Source: Bartonella sp. B1099 (GTDB taxonomy: Bacteria; Pseudomonadota; Alphaproteobacteria; Rhizobiales; Rhizobiaceae). Taken from it: a stretch of 64,000 bases of DNA. How positions within the stretch are numbered: position 1 is the stretch's first letter; every line of letters begins with the position of its first letter. The stretch covers positions 1,210,001 through 1,274,000 of the forward strand of contig NZ_CALYLN010000001.1 in the NCBI RefSeq assembly GCF_944801835.1, in the 5' to 3' direction. Shown one piece after another: positions 25,934-35,859 of this stretch. The position numbers and the translations under genes were made by a program. The notes under the pieces were generated by a model, which had not been told where the DNA came from, made no database searches, and worked only from the letters and a program-made list of their open reading frames with translations.

Positions 25934-27235
25934 GTGTGTATTGTGTTTAAAATAAACAAGAAGTTTCAGGTGTATTTTTTGCTGGTGTTGAGTCTTTTAC
26001 TCTCAGAGACTGTTTGTGCTGAAACATTGATGGATGCCTTTTCGAAAGCTTATAAACACAATGCTAAGTTGAATAGTGAACGGGCGGCTGTCCGTATAGC
26101 CAGTGATGACGTTGTCATCGCGCGATCAGGGTTCTTACCACAAGTTGAAGGGGTTGGAAGCTATGGGCGGAATAAGTCTTTTACAGGTCCTTATGTCACT
26201 TCTGGATCTATAGGTGTGAGATTAAATCAAAGATTATTTGACGGTTTTATCACGCAAAATATGTTTTCTTCATCTCAAGTTAAGCTCCAGGCGCAGCGTG
26301 AGTATCTTCGTAATGCTGAACAAAATACCTTTCTGGAAACTGTGACAGCTTATGCGAATGTCTATCAAGCACGTCGTGTTGCCGATCTTCGGAGAGAAAA
26401 TTTGGCAGCTCTTGAAGAGCAAGTTCGTTCCAATAAAGCAAAATTTGATGTGGGTGAGGGAGGGCGTGTTGATCTGGCTCAAGCTCAAGCGGCACGTTCC
26501 GTGGCGGTTTCAGAACTAAGTCTTGCTCGTGCTGATGTAAAAGCAGCAGAGGCCGTGTATCGACAAATTATTGGTTCTGATCCTGAAAAGTTAAAACGCC
26601 CATCCATCGCTACAGATTTTCCCGTCAATCTTGATACGGCTTACCAAATGAGTGTTGTGATGCATCCAGCAATCCTTTATGCTCAATATTTAGTCGATGC
26701 GAGTGTTTACAATGTCAAGGCGAAAGAGGGAGAACTGCTCCCTAAGGTTGATTTTTCTGCAACAGCCTCTTATAATCGAATTTACAGCGGTGCTGGTCAG
26801 GATGGTATTTCTAAATCAATAGGATTGTCCGTGAGTGTTCCAATCTTTGAAGGGGGGCGTACGTCTGCGCAGATTCGCCAATCGAAGGAACTGCTTGGAC
26901 AGGCGCAGCTTCAACTCGATTTGGCGCATAGTAATACGAGACAAGCCCTCACTTCTGCTTGGTTCCAGTTGGAAGGGGCACGTGCATCTGTTATTGCTTA
27001 CCGTGAAAGTGTTCATGCTGCTGAAATTGCTCTTAAAGGTCGTGTTCAAGAAAATCGTGTAGGACAGGCAACGACATTAGATGTTTTAAATTCTCGTACT
27101 CAATTGATTAATGCTCAAATTGCGCTTGTAATGGCAGAGCGTAATGCTGTTGTGGCAAGCTATAGTGTTCAATCTGCTATTGGTAAATTGACAGCAAATT
27201 ATCTCGGCTTAAAAACAATTCAATATATTCGATAA
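25934..27235 (+). CDS. tolC: TolC-family outer membrane efflux protein
   Basis: Outer-membrane channel of tripartite efflux and type I secretion systems. A TTG at 25919 opens the frame. I prefer GTG 25934 because TTTGGGG lies about 10 nt before it; this gives 433 residues, and GTG 25943 is also possible. A signal peptide (FLLVLSLLLSETVCAE) is followed by two repeats of the OEP domain with long helices (NTFLETVTAYANVYQARRVA, and the second repeat QAQLQLDLAHSNTRQALTSAW). GVRLNQRLFDGF and GLSVSVPIFEGGRTSAQIRQ are the twin barrel strands. Neighbours pcm, popZ and valS in the same order are typical of Rhizobiales. Confidence 0.93.
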   Translation: MCIVFKINKKFQVYFLLVLSLLLSETVCAETLMDAFSKAYKHNAKLNSERAAVRIASDDVVIARSGFLPQVEGVGSYGRNKSFTGPYVTSGSIGVRLNQRLFDGFITQNMFSSSQVKLQAQREYLRNAEQNTFLETVTAYANVYQARRVADLRRENLAALEEQVRSNKAKFDVGEGGRVDLAQAQAARSVAVSELSLARADVKAAEAVYRQIIGSDPEKLKRPSIATDFPVNLDTAYQMSVVMHPAILYAQYLVDASVYNVKAKEGELLPKVDFSATASYNRIYSGAGQDGISKSIGLSVSVPIFEGGRTSAQIRQSKELLGQAQLQLDLAHSNTRQALTSAWFQLEGARASVIAYRESVHAAEIALKGRVQENRVGQATTLDVLNSRTQLINAQIALVMAERNAVVASYSVQSAIGKLTANYLGLKTIQYIR

Positions 27236-27479
27236 CGCATAAAAGTCGCTCTTTGATCTCAGATCATTTTAGTTTTTAAAAAATCGGTTAATCAGTCGTT
27301 GGATAGGTTGAAAAATAGAGCAGTAATATGTTTTTTAAGTGTAGAAAGTTGTGTGTAGCGCCTTCTTTATGACACGCATATTTGAAAATATCATGAGAGG
27401 CATGTTGATCTTATGATTCTTTTGCATACACTGAAAATGTGATTCTATTTGTTGTTGCGTCTTTGAGAGGTTGTAAAGT

Positions 27480-28046
27480 ATGGTACAGAGTTCAAGCGTG
27501 TTACGTGAGCCAAGTATGGATGAAATTTTAACATCTATTCGTGAAATAATCGAAGAAAATGCGGTTCAATCTGATCACTTTTTAAATGAAGATGTCGCAG
27601 TAAATGCTTCGGAAGATCGTTTGGAAGTTGCATCAGAAGGTGTTTATGATACAACCCTATCGGTTGATGATGCTATGAAAGCCTTAGCTGATCGCATTGG
27701 TCTTTCTACAGAAAATCAAGGGGGAAGGATAGCACAAGAGAAGGAGGATACAGGGGGAGAAAATGATACAGTTGGTGTGGATGTGCAAAAGATGAAGCTT
27801 GCTTCTGAAGAACGAAACTCTGTTTATAAAGCAAAAGAATATGAAGATGAGATCAGGAAGTCGCCGTCAGAAGCTGGAAGGACTGGTCGTGTAGAGTTGC
27901 CGGCGTATTGTATTTCTTCTGCAGAAAAGATTGCAAAGGATGTGTTGCGTCCAGCTATAGCAGAATGGTTGCAGTCTAAATTGCCTGTTTTGCTGGAAGA
28001 TATTTTACGTGAAGAGATTGTGAAGGCGATAAAAAAATCGTCTTAA
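27480..28046 (+). CDS. popZ: PopZ-like polar organising protein (DUF2497)
   Basis: 188 residues. The N-terminal EPSMDEILTSIREIIEE is the conserved first region of DUF2497/PopZ proteins, and the C-terminal LRPAIAEWLQSKLPVLLEDI is the conserved oligomerising region. In between is an acidic, low-complexity spacer (about residues 30-130), as in PopZ, where a disordered region binds partners. In Caulobacter and Agrobacterium it forms polar hubs anchoring the chromosome and division factors; that role is transferred here by family. It lies between tolC and valS as in other Rhizobiales. Confidence 0.88.
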   Translation: MVQSSSVLREPSMDEILTSIREIIEENAVQSDHFLNEDVAVNASEDRLEVASEGVYDTTLSVDDAMKALADRIGLSTENQGGRIAQEKEDTGGENDTVGVDVQKMKLASEERNSVYKAKEYEDEIRKSPSEAGRTGRVELPAYCISSAEKIAKDVLRPAIAEWLQSKLPVLLEDILREEIVKAIKKSS

Positions 28047-28182
28047 TTATTTTTATGTTTTTTATTTTATGAAAAATTTGTTTGAGGTTTTGCGGGCTCT
28101 CTAGTGAGGGATGGAGTTTGCGGGATTTTGATCGGGGTTTGATCATATATTGTGTTTTTCAGCGGCGTTATGGATGGATAGA

Positions 28183-30906
28183 ATGTTAGACAAAAACTAT
28201 GATGCTGCTTCCATAGAGCAACGGGTTGCAAAGAGATGGGAGACTCGTGGGGCTTTTAAAGCGGGAGCGGGTTCTAAAAGTGGTGCAGAACCTTTTTGCG
28301 TTATGCTTCCACCGCCTAATGTTACAGGCTCACTTCATATGGGGCATGCGCTCAATACGACAATTCAAGATATAATGGTTAGATTTCAGCGGATGCGTGG
28401 CAAAAATGTTTTGTGGCAGCCTGGTATGGATCATGCTGGGATTGCTACACAAATGGTTGTAGAGCGTCAACTTGCAGAACGCCAAGAGCCAATGCGTCAA
28501 GAAATGGGGAGAGAAAAGTTTATTGAGCGTATTTGGGAATGGCGTCATGAAACGGGAGGTATTATTGCAAACCAGTTGCGTCGCCTTGGCGTTTCATGTG
28601 ATTGGTCACGTGAGCGTTTTACAATGGATGAGGGGTTGTCGCAGGCTGTTCGTGAAGTCTTTGTCACGCTTTATAAACAAGGATTGATATATAGAGATAA
28701 ACGCCTCGTCAATTGGGATCCTAAATTATTGACGGCTATTTCGGATCTTGAAGTTGAACAAAAAGAAGTTCAAGGACATTTGTGGCATTTTAGATATCCA
28801 CTTGAGGGTAAAATTTTTGATCCAAATGATGCGACAACTTTTATAATAGTGGCGACAACACGTCCAGAAACAATGCTTGGTGATACAGGAATTGCTGTTA
28901 ATCCGGAAGATGAGCGTTATAAAAATCTTATCGGTAAAAATGCTCTTTTGCCACTTGTTGGTCGTAGGTTATTAATTGTTGGTGATACGCATGCTGATCC
29001 TGAGGCTGGAAGTGGTGCGGTAAAAATTACTCCCGCTCATGACTTTAATGACTTTGAAGTAGGACAGCGTAATGATTTACGCTTAATCAATATTTTTACC
29101 CAAAATGCCGAGATTTTTCTCCGTGAGAATGAAGCGTTTTTTGATGGTTTGATTTTATCAGATGAATTAAAAATGTTAGTGGAAAATCTCGATAAATCCG
29201 ATCGTTTTGTTGCGCGCCAGAAGATTATTTCTTTGATGGAAGAACGAGGGTATTTAGCTTCTGTTGATGATCATTCCCATATGGTTCCTCATGGAGATCG
29301 CAGTGGTGTGCCTATTGAACCTTTTTTGACAGACCAATGGTATGTTCATGCTGCTGAGTTAGCGAAGCCAGCGATAGAGGCTGTTCAACAAGGAAAAACT
29401 CAGTTTGTTCCCGATAACTGGAAAAAAACCTATTTCAATTGGATGCAAAATATTCAGCCTTGGTGCATTTCTCGCCAGTTATGGTGGGGACATCAGATTC
29501 CTGCTTGGTATGGCCCTGATGGGACAGTTTTTGTTGAAAAAAGTGAAAAAGAGGCTTTAGATTCGGCTTTTGCTCATTACGGTAAGGTGGTTGAATTAAT
29601 CCGCGATCCGGATGTTTTAGATACTTGGTTTTCATCAGCTCTTTGGCCTTTTTCAACATTGGGATGGCCCGATAAAACAACTGAATTATCTACTTTTTAT
29701 CCAACATCTTTATCGGTGACAGGATTTGACATTATTTTTTTCTGGGTTGCTCGTATGATGATGATGGGACTTCATTTTATGGGTGAAGTTCCTTTCCCAA
29801 CGGTTTATGTGCACGCTCTTGTCCGAGATCAAAAGGGTGCAAAAATGTCAAAATCAAAGGGAAATATTATTGATCCCTTAGAGCTTATTGATCAGTATAG
29901 CGCTGATGCCCTTCGTTTTACTTTGGCTATTATGGCAGCGCAGGGGCGTGATGTAAAACTTGATACTTCACGCATTGCTGGTTATCGTAATTTTGCTACG
30001 AAATTATGGAATGCGACCCGATTTGCACAGATGAATGGTGTAAAGCGTAATTCTGCTTTTAAGCCAGAACACGCAAAGCTGGCGCTTAATCGTTGGATTT
30101 TAACAGAACTCTCTAAAACAATTGCAGCAGTGACGACGGGTATTGAACACTATAAGTTTAATGAATCGGCAGCTGCACTTTACCGTTTCATTTGGAATAC
30201 ATTTTGTGACTGGTATTTAGAACTTCTCAAACCTATCTTTCAGGAGGAATGTGAAGATGTTAAAAATGAAGCTCAAGCTTGTACTGCTTGGGTGTTAGAT
30301 GAAGTCTATAAACTTCTTCATCCCTTTATGCCGCATATGACAGAAGAATTGTGGTCTCTTACGGAAACACAAGAGATCAAGCGTGAAGATATGCTCGCAT
30401 TGACAAAATGGCCAGAGGCAACATTGATCGATGAAGAGGCTGCTGCTGATATTAATTGGCTTATTGATGTGGTCACAGGGATTCGGTCTGTACGTTTTGA
30501 AATGAATATTCCAGCCGCTACACGAGCACCTCTTGTCGTTGTCGAAGCAGGGGAAGTAACGCGAGAGCGTGTGCAGCGTTATGATGCACTTCTTAAAAAG
30601 TTAGCGCGTATTGAAGTCATTGATTTCTCTGATAAGGTTCTGGAAGTATCGGCACAAATGATTTTGGGAGAGGCTGTTTTTTGTTTGCCATTAGGACAGT
30701 TGATTGATTTGGAGGCTGAACGTGTTCGTTTGAGGAAGGAGTCCCGTAAAATTGAACAAGATATTGAAAAAATATCGCTTAAGTTAAATAATCCAAGATT
30801 TATAGCAAATGCAAAAACAGAAATTGTTGAAAGTGAACAAAATAGGGTTGTAGAACTGCGTGCTGCGCAAAAGAAGATCTCTATTGCTTTAGAGCGGTTG
30901 GGTTGA
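28183..30906 (+). CDS. valS: Valyl-tRNA synthetase
   Basis: Class I aminoacyl-tRNA synthetase charging tRNA-Val. A longer frame opens at 28150, but ATG 28183 (MLDKNYDAAS) matches family starts and has GGATGG upstream; 907 residues. The HIGH motif reads HMGH at residues 52-55, and KMSKS lies at 554-558. An editing domain is inserted between them (TRPETMLGDTGIAVNP, and GSGAVKITPAHDFNDF). The anticodon-binding domain follows (FNESAAALYRFIWNTFCDWYLE), then the C-terminal coiled coil rich in Arg/Lys/Glu (about residues 840-907). No defects seen. Confidence 0.96.
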   Translation: MLDKNYDAASIEQRVAKRWETRGAFKAGAGSKSGAEPFCVMLPPPNVTGSLHMGHALNTTIQDIMVRFQRMRGKNVLWQPGMDHAGIATQMVVERQLAERQEPMRQEMGREKFIERIWEWRHETGGIIANQLRRLGVSCDWSRERFTMDEGLSQAVREVFVTLYKQGLIYRDKRLVNWDPKLLTAISDLEVEQKEVQGHLWHFRYPLEGKIFDPNDATTFIIVATTRPETMLGDTGIAVNPEDERYKNLIGKNALLPLVGRRLLIVGDTHADPEAGSGAVKITPAHDFNDFEVGQRNDLRLINIFTQNAEIFLRENEAFFDGLILSDELKMLVENLDKSDRFVARQKIISLMEERGYLASVDDHSHMVPHGDRSGVPIEPFLTDQWYVHAAELAKPAIEAVQQGKTQFVPDNWKKTYFNWMQNIQPWCISRQLWWGHQIPAWYGPDGTVFVEKSEKEALDSAFAHYGKVVELIRDPDVLDTWFSSALWPFSTLGWPDKTTELSTFYPTSLSVTGFDIIFFWVARMMMMGLHFMGEVPFPTVYVHALVRDQKGAKMSKSKGNIIDPLELIDQYSADALRFTLAIMAAQGRDVKLDTSRIAGYRNFATKLWNATRFAQMNGVKRNSAFKPEHAKLALNRWILTELSKTIAAVTTGIEHYKFNESAAALYRFIWNTFCDWYLELLKPIFQEECEDVKNEAQACTAWVLDEVYKLLHPFMPHMTEELWSLTETQEIKREDMLALTKWPEATLIDEEAAADINWLIDVVTGIRSVRFEMNIPAATRAPLVVVEAGEVTRERVQRYDALLKKLARIEVIDFSDKVLEVSAQMILGEAVFCLPLGQLIDLEAERVRLRKESRKIEQDIEKISLKLNNPRFIANAKTEIVESEQNRVVELRAAQKKISIALERLG

Positions 30907-31566
30907 TTCTCACTTTTTTTGATGGATGATTTCATCACGTTACGGCTGGTATTCATTTTTTTAAGAAAGCTTTTTCTTTTTTCGTCTTTCGTGAATGCGA
31001 TCATAAAACCTCTACAGGGAACCAGCGTTTTTGTGTTCATTATTAAAGAGACATCTCTTAAGGTACCCAAAGCTCATTTCACGCAGGTATCCGTAAATGG
31101 TATAAAGGAGATCCATTGAGTCTTCTCATTTTTACGCTTGTGAAGTAATGGATCGGTGTTATTACACACTTTGTCAGTGTTTAGTGTTGCGCGAAAGTAG
31201 TCTTTGGCACTTGTGACAGTTCATAAGAGGTGTTTTAAATCCTCTTTTAAGCTCATCTGCAAATCTCATTCATCGCTTATGCGCAAGAGATTTTAATTAC
31301 TTCAATATAAAAAGGGGAAGGAAGATTCCTGTATTGGAAGGTGTTATTCAAATTGTAATTGATGATTTATCTTTAAAAATCAATTTGTTGTATATAAAAA
31401 CGAACGCTTAATTTTATTGAAAACTTTGAATGGTTTTCATTTATTGGTCTTTTCTTTTAAAAATTTTACTTTAGAATTTCTCGTATTTCTTACTAAGAAA
31501 AAGATTTTAAAGGTCTACAAAGAAATTTGAACAGATAGAACAATTAACATTGAAAGAGGGGGGGAA
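30907..31566. other. Non-coding gap between valS and the ExoR-like gene
   Basis: About 660 nt. 31030-31262 is decayed integrase DNA on the minus strand. The part just before 31567 is AT-rich and should hold the promoter of the ExoR-like gene, but I could not assign -35/-10 boxes with confidence. Confidence 0.65.
31030..31262 (-). pseudogene. Decayed integrase 5' end (fragment 5)
   Basis: The longest of the intergenic fossils. On the minus strand, the start region CACCTCTTATGAACTGTC (near 31235) matches ATGGCTCTTATGAACCGTC of the integrases at the right end. Further on, ACTTCACAAGCGTAAAAATG (31160 region) matches ACTCCATAAGCGTAAAGATG, and TACCTTAAGAGATGTCTCTT (31045-31065) matches GCTTTAAGAGATGTCTCTTT almost exactly. 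It covers about codons 1-65 with many substitutions and a premature end. Confidence 0.75.
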
Positions 31567-32358
31567 ATGATCAAGAGTTTTCAGATATGGAAAAAAGCTA
31601 CGATTATAGTGATTTTAGGGGGATTTTTTTCGACTGTTTATGCCATAGATGTTAATAGTTTGCAGGAAGTGCATGATGGTTCGTTTTATTTTTTGAAACG
31701 TGGCATGTTTGCTTATAAAAATGGGCAGATCAATCAGGCTATTTCAGCGCTACGTTGTGCCGCTAAGAGAGGTCATATTGGCGCGAATTGGAAACTTGGC
31801 TCTATTTACGCAAACGGTGATGGTGTCCCTAAAGATGATTACAAGGCCTATCATTTTTTTGCATACATCGTTGAAAAAGGTGCTGATCTTGGTTCAGAGG
31901 ATGAAAGTTATGTCTCTGATGCATTGGTTAAACTTGCGGGATATATAAAAAAAGGTATTCCTCAATCACCGGTGAAACCTAATCCTTCTTATGCCATTCG
32001 TCTTTATATGCAGGCTGCGGTGAACTATGGAAATTCTAAAGCTCAGTATCAATTAGGAAAAATATTTTTAAAGGGAGAGGGAAAGGAGAAGAATCTTATA
32101 CAAGCAGCACGATGGTTTCAACTTTCAGCAAAAAAAGGAAACTCTTCTGCTCAAGCGATGCTTGGAAATATGCTGATTCAAGAAGGAAAAATCATTCGCG
32201 GGACGGCAATGTTAACTGCAGCCTATGAAAAAGCTGACGTAAAAGACAAAAATTGGATTTACCCTTTGCAAGAAAAGGCATTTGCTCTTTGTAATGAATT
32301 TGAGAGACGTACAGCAATTTCACTGGTTGCTGATATTTTAAAAAATAAGAACTTTTAA
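31567..32358 (+). CDS. exoR: ExoR-like periplasmic Sel1-repeat regulator
   Basis: 263 residues with a signal peptide (about 1-26, ending VYAID) and three or more Sel1-type repeats: GHIGANWKLGSIYANGDGVP near 76, GNSKAQYQLGKIFLKGEG near 157, and GNSSAQAMLGNMLIQEG near 193. The size and layout match ExoR of Sinorhizobium and Agrobacterium (about 268 residues), which holds the sensor kinase ExoS/ChvG inactive in the periplasm and is cleaved at low pH. In Bartonella the matching two-component system is BatR/BatS, so this may be its periplasmic brake; that is inference. A strong SD (GAGGGGGGG) precedes ATG. It is transcribed alone, convergent with the glt genes. Confidence 0.8.
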   Translation: MIKSFQIWKKATIIVILGGFFSTVYAIDVNSLQEVHDGSFYFLKRGMFAYKNGQINQAISALRCAAKRGHIGANWKLGSIYANGDGVPKDDYKAYHFFAYIVEKGADLGSEDESYVSDALVKLAGYIKKGIPQSPVKPNPSYAIRLYMQAAVNYGNSKAQYQLGKIFLKGEGKEKNLIQAARWFQLSAKKGNSSAQAMLGNMLIQEGKIIRGTAMLTAAYEKADVKDKNWIYPLQEKAFALCNEFERRTAISLVADILKNKNF

Positions 32359-32462
32359 CTATCTGATTGTAATATTTTTCACATTCTCTCATTCGTTATT
32401 AAACTCTATTATTTTTTGTGTTCAAGTTTATAGTAGAGAGAGCTTTTTGCGATGATATAAAG

Positions 32463-33209
32463 CTAATGACTTAGGATTTTAGACAAAAACTCCTGCGTTC
32501 TTGGTGTTCTAGATTGCGGATTAGAAAAGAACTCTTTAGATGAACAGTCTTCAAGAATTGTTCCTTGGTCCATGAAAATAACACGCTCAGAGACTTTTTG
32601 TGCAAATCCCATTTCATGGGTTACACAAATCATTGTCATCCCTTCTTCAGCTAAACTGATCATGACGTCGAGTACTTCACCTACCATTTCAGGATCTAGA
32701 GCAGAGGTTGGTTCATCAAAAAGCATAACAAGTGGATCCATGGTTAAGGCACGTGCAATAGCAACACGCTGTTGTTGCCCTCCAGAAAGTTGTCCCGGAT
32801 ATTTGTCTTTATGTTCAATAAGTCCAACGCGTTCAAGATACAACAAACCACGTTCAAGTGCTTCTTTTTTGCTTCGTTTTAGGACTTTAATTTGTGCAAT
32901 TGTCAAATTTTCTGTGACCGATAAATGGGGAAAAAGTTCGAAGTGCTGAAAGACCATTCCCACATGGCTGCGCAATTTAGGCAGATTCGTTTTTTTTGAA
33001 TGAACTGGTGTTCCATTAATCCAAATTTCGCCTTTTTGAAAAGGGACGAGAGCGTTAATCGTTTTAATGAGTGTTGACTTCCCTGAGCCTGATGGTCCAC
33101 AAACTACAACCACTTCTCCTTTGTTAATATTGGTTGTACAATTTTTAAGAACGTTAATTTCGCCATACCAATTAGAAACATTTTTTATTTCGATCATATG
33201 CGTAGACAT
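32463..33209 (-). CDS. gltL: Glutamate/aspartate ABC transporter, ATP-binding protein
   Basis: Cytoplasmic ATPase of a polar amino acid importer, 248 residues. Walker A GPSGSGKS at 38-45, Q-loop in [15 protein letters not shown] near 88, signature LSGGQ at 141-145, Walker B VMLFDEP at 161-167, and the switch His in VTHEMGFA. Closest family is GlnQ/GltL. It starts 11 nt after the second permease gene, so it is the last gene of a four-gene minus-strand set (35735 to 32463) coding for binding protein, two permeases and ATPase. It converges with the ExoR-like gene. Confidence 0.92.
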   Translation of the reverse strand: MSTHMIEIKNVSNWYGEINVLKNCTTNINKGEVVVVCGPSGSGKSTLIKTINALVPFQKGEIWINGTPVHSKKTNLPKLRSHVGMVFQHFELFPHLSVTENLTIAQIKVLKRSKKEALERGLLYLERVGLIEHKDKYPGQLSGGQQQRVAIARALTMDPLVMLFDEPTSALDPEMVGEVLDVMISLAEEGMTMICVTHEMGFAQKVSERVIFMDQGTILEDCSSKEFFSNPQSRTPRTQEFLSKILSH

Positions 33210-33220
33210 TTTTTTTCCTG

Positions 33221-33937
33221 TTAGCGAATAATGGATACTTTTTTTTGTAAATATAAAACGATTTGTGACAGTGTAAAACAGATAACAAAATAGAAAATAG
33301 CTGCTAAAATGTAAGCTTCCTGCTTTACACCAAAATTATTAGCAGCAATATCAAAACCATTCAAAAGGCTATGACCGCTGATAGCATAAACAAGGGTTGT
33401 ATCCTGAAAAAGGATAATAACTTGTGTTAAAAAGACAGGAAGCATATCTCTAAAGGCTTGAGGAAGAATGACAATGTACATACTTTGCCAATAGGTCATC
33501 CCAAGGGCTTGTCCTGCATATTTTTGTCCTTGCGGAACCGAATTGATACCAGCACGCATAATTTCAGCAAAATAAGCCGTTTCAAATGCAGTAAAGGTAA
33601 TAAGTGCTGATTTATTAGCACCGATGGATGTTCCCGTTAAAAAAGGTAGAAGCACAAAAAACCATAAGATAACCATCACAAGTGGTATTGAACGCATCGC
33701 TGTTATGTAAACGATTGAAAACCAAGAAAGAAGTTTTATGGAAGAAAGGCGCATCATTGCTAAAAGCGTACCGAAAATAAATCCCAATACCGTTGCAAAA
33801 AGCGTTAGAAAAACGCTAAAGAGTAAACCTGATAAAATGTAAGAACGAAATACATCAAAGGTAAAAAAGGAAAAATTAAAGTCGGAAAAATTGAAAGGGA
33901 AATAAAGTCCAAACTGAGAGCTTATGAAATTTATCAT
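33221..33937 (-). CDS. gltK: Glutamate/aspartate ABC transporter, permease 2
   Basis: Inner-membrane permease of the His/Glu/Gln/Arg family, 238 residues, about five spans. The EAA-type loop reads [20 protein letters not shown] near residue 130, followed by [19 protein letters not shown]. The conserved TMRSIPLVM box sits near residue 80. It lies 2 nt after the first permease gene, so the two are translationally coupled and probably form the heterodimeric channel. Confidence 0.92.
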   Translation of the reverse strand: MINFISSQFGLYFPFNFSDFNFSFFTFDVFRSYILSGLLFSVFLTLFATVLGFIFGTLLAMMRLSSIKLLSWFSIVYITAMRSIPLVMVILWFFVLLPFLTGTSIGANKSALITFTAFETAYFAEIMRAGINSVPQGQKYAGQALGMTYWQSMYIVILPQAFRDMLPVFLTQVIILFQDTTLVYAISGHSLLNGFDIAANNFGVKQEAYILAAIFYFVICFTLSQIVLYLQKKVSIIR

Positions 33938-33939
33938 AT

Positions 33940-34695
33940 TTAATTTCCCTTTGTTTGAAAATTGGGAATTTTGAGTATTTGTTCAATAACTGTCATCACA
34001 ATGAATACGCATAAGGCTATAAAAATATAAAGAATCGTAACAAGCAAATAGTTTTCGTAAACATGACTTATCTCTTCAATTGCTTGGTATTGAAATTGCA
34101 TGAGTTCATTTATTGAAACGGCGAATGCTATAGATGAATTCTTCACAATGCCCATTGCTTCTGAAGTAAGCGGCGGCATAATTGTACGAATAGCACGTGG
34201 TAATATGATATAGCGATAACTTTGATAAGTTGTAAACCCCATTGCCATAGCAGCATAGCGTTGCCCTGAAGAAATCGCTTCAATGCCTGAACGAACCTGT
34301 TCTGCAATACGTGCCGATGTAAAGAACCCCAACGCGCATGTTACTAAGAGAATAGGGGAAAATTTCATCGCTGGTGGATAAATCTTAGGGACAACAAAAT
34401 ACCATAAAAATACCTGTACAAGAAGGGGAATATTACGCATAATTTCTACCCAAATAGTCCCGATCGTGCGAACGACGCAATTGGTGATAGACGTTTTAGG
34501 TAAAGTGCGCATTGTTCCTATAATAACACCACAAAATATAGCTAATATAAGTGAAGTGATGGACAATATAACCGTATTTTTTAAGCCATCAAGAAGTGTA
34601 TCTAAATAGGTATGACTTACGCCGGGCGTGCCCAAGCATCCCGTTACCAGTGTTTGAGTAAGGTCATCTCTACAAAGGAAAGAAAAGTCCATTAA
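33940..34695 (-). CDS. gltJ: Glutamate/aspartate ABC transporter, permease 1
   Basis: Inner-membrane permease, 251 residues from ATG 34695. A longer frame starts at 34719, but GAGGGA lies correctly before 34695 and MDFSFLC suits the family better. Marks: VEIMRNIPLLVQVFLWYFVVP near residue 70, the EAA loop EQVRSGIEAISSGQRYAAMA followed by MGFTTYQSYRYIILPRAIRT. About five spans. It lies downstream of the binding-protein gene, separated by 134 nt containing a strong hairpin (34786-34815). Confidence 0.92.
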   Translation of the reverse strand, partial: LMDFSFLCRDDLTQTLVTGCLGTPGVSHTYLDTLLDGLKNTVILSITSLILAIFCGVIIGTMRTLPKTSITNCVVRTIGTIWVEIMRNIPLLVQVFLWYFVVPKIYPPAMKFSPILLVTCALGFFTSARIAEQVRSGIEAISSGQRYAAMAMGFTTYQSYRYIILPRAIRTIMPPLTSEAMGIVKNSSIAFAVSINELMQFQYQAIEEISHVYENYLLVTILYIFIALCVFIVMTVIEQILKIPNFQTKGN

Positions 34696-34785
34696 TTGAT
34701 ATTCCCTCAAATTAGTCATTCACAAGGACAATAAATTAAGCGTATCTACATAAGCAGAATTTATTAAAAAGTGAACTAAAATATA

Positions 34786-34815
34786 AACCACACTCAATTT
34801 TTAAAGAGTGTGGTT
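34786..34815 (-). promoter_or_regulatory. Intra-operon hairpin between gltI and gltJ
   Basis: A perfect 10-bp stem AACCACACTC/GAGTGTGGTT with a 10-nt A/T loop, 15 nt past the gltI stop on the minus strand, followed by a weak T-rich stretch. In amino acid importers such hairpins usually limit read-through or protect the upstream message, so that binding protein exceeds permease. That role is inferred from position. Confidence 0.7.
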
Positions 34816-34829
34816 CTTCTTTTCAAATT

Positions 34830-35735
34830 CTATAAATCTTTTTCAGTGTAGCTTTCCCGAGGCTTATTGTTTGGGTGATCCCAAGCATATCTTGTTTGTT
34901 TTGATAAGGGAAGGTTCATAACAGTATTTGCAGGCGGAATCGGTTTCATAAACCACTTATTATAAAGCTTTTCAAGTGATTCGTCTTTAATTTGACGTAG
35001 GATACTATCATTGATTGCTTGTTCAAATTGTTTGTCATGTAATCTCAGCATACAGGCGATAGGCTCGACTGAAAGTACGGTGTCAAGAATGACAAAATCC
35101 GATGGATTTTTTGATTTTGCAATATGTCCTGCGAGAATTGAAGCATCCATAACAAATGCATCGGCACGACCCGATTCGAGTAATAAGAAGCTATCTCCGT
35201 GGTCTTTTCCTTTGATGACCTTAAAGTGAATGTTTTTTGCACGTTTGTTTTTACGAATAAGTTGAACAGATGTTGTACCGGTGGTCGTTGCAACTGTTTT
35301 TCCATTTAAATCATCAAGAGATTTAATGTTAGAATTTTTCTTTACAGCAATCCGAACTTCTTCAACGTATGTTGTATAAGCAAATGCTGCTTCTTTGCTG
35401 CGAGCAATATCATTTGTTGTTGAGCCGCACTCAAAATCATAGGTCTTATTTTTTAAGAGGGGAATTCTATTTTGAGATGTTATGGGAAGATAATGAATTT
35501 TAATCGGTTTACCAATTTTTTTTGAGATATCATCAATGATACGTTCTGCCATTTCTGTATGAAAGCCTACATATTTATTATTACCAAGGGCGTAGGCCAA
35601 ACCAGATGATTCACGAACACCTAAAGTGATTTCCCCTGTTTGTTTTATTTTTTCAAGCGTATCATTTTCAGCATGCGCGACGCTTGTGAGCCCAATGGCT
35701 GCTGCTGCAATAAACATTAACAATGATTTCTTCAT
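34830..35735 (-). CDS. gltI: Glutamate/aspartate ABC transporter, substrate-binding protein
   Basis: Periplasmic binding protein, 301 residues, signal peptide about 1-22 (SLLMFIAAAAIGLTSVAHA). Close to E. coli GltI: LGVRESSGLAYALGNNKYVG near 38, then ITSQNRIPLLKNKTYDFECG and STTNDIARSKEAAF around 85-120, which carry ligand contacts. HGDSFLLLESGRADAFVMD and the ending KWFMKPIPPANTVMNLPLS are also family-typical. First gene of the set; SD GGAGGACATAA precedes ATG. Probable role is uptake of host glutamate and aspartate, fitting a pathogen that uses amino acids for carbon. Confidence 0.93.
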   Translation of the reverse strand: MKKSLLMFIAAAAIGLTSVAHAENDTLEKIKQTGEITLGVRESSGLAYALGNNKYVGFHTEMAERIIDDISKKIGKPIKIHYLPITSQNRIPLLKNKTYDFECGSTTNDIARSKEAAFAYTTYVEEVRIAVKKNSNIKSLDDLNGKTVATTTGTTSVQLIRKNKRAKNIHFKVIKGKDHGDSFLLLESGRADAFVMDASILAGHIAKSKNPSDFVILDTVLSVEPIACMLRLHDKQFEQAINDSILRQIKDESLEKLYNKWFMKPIPPANTVMNLPLSKQTRYAWDHPNNKPRESYTEKDL

Positions 35736-35859
35736 TTATGTCCTCCATTCATTGATTTTTATTTTAGTTACTTAAGATATACTGTTTGAACGGTGTAGCA
35801 TAGTTATTCTTCTGAGTGGAATTTTTTTTGTTGTCTTATGAGGTGAGAGTTATACTTTC

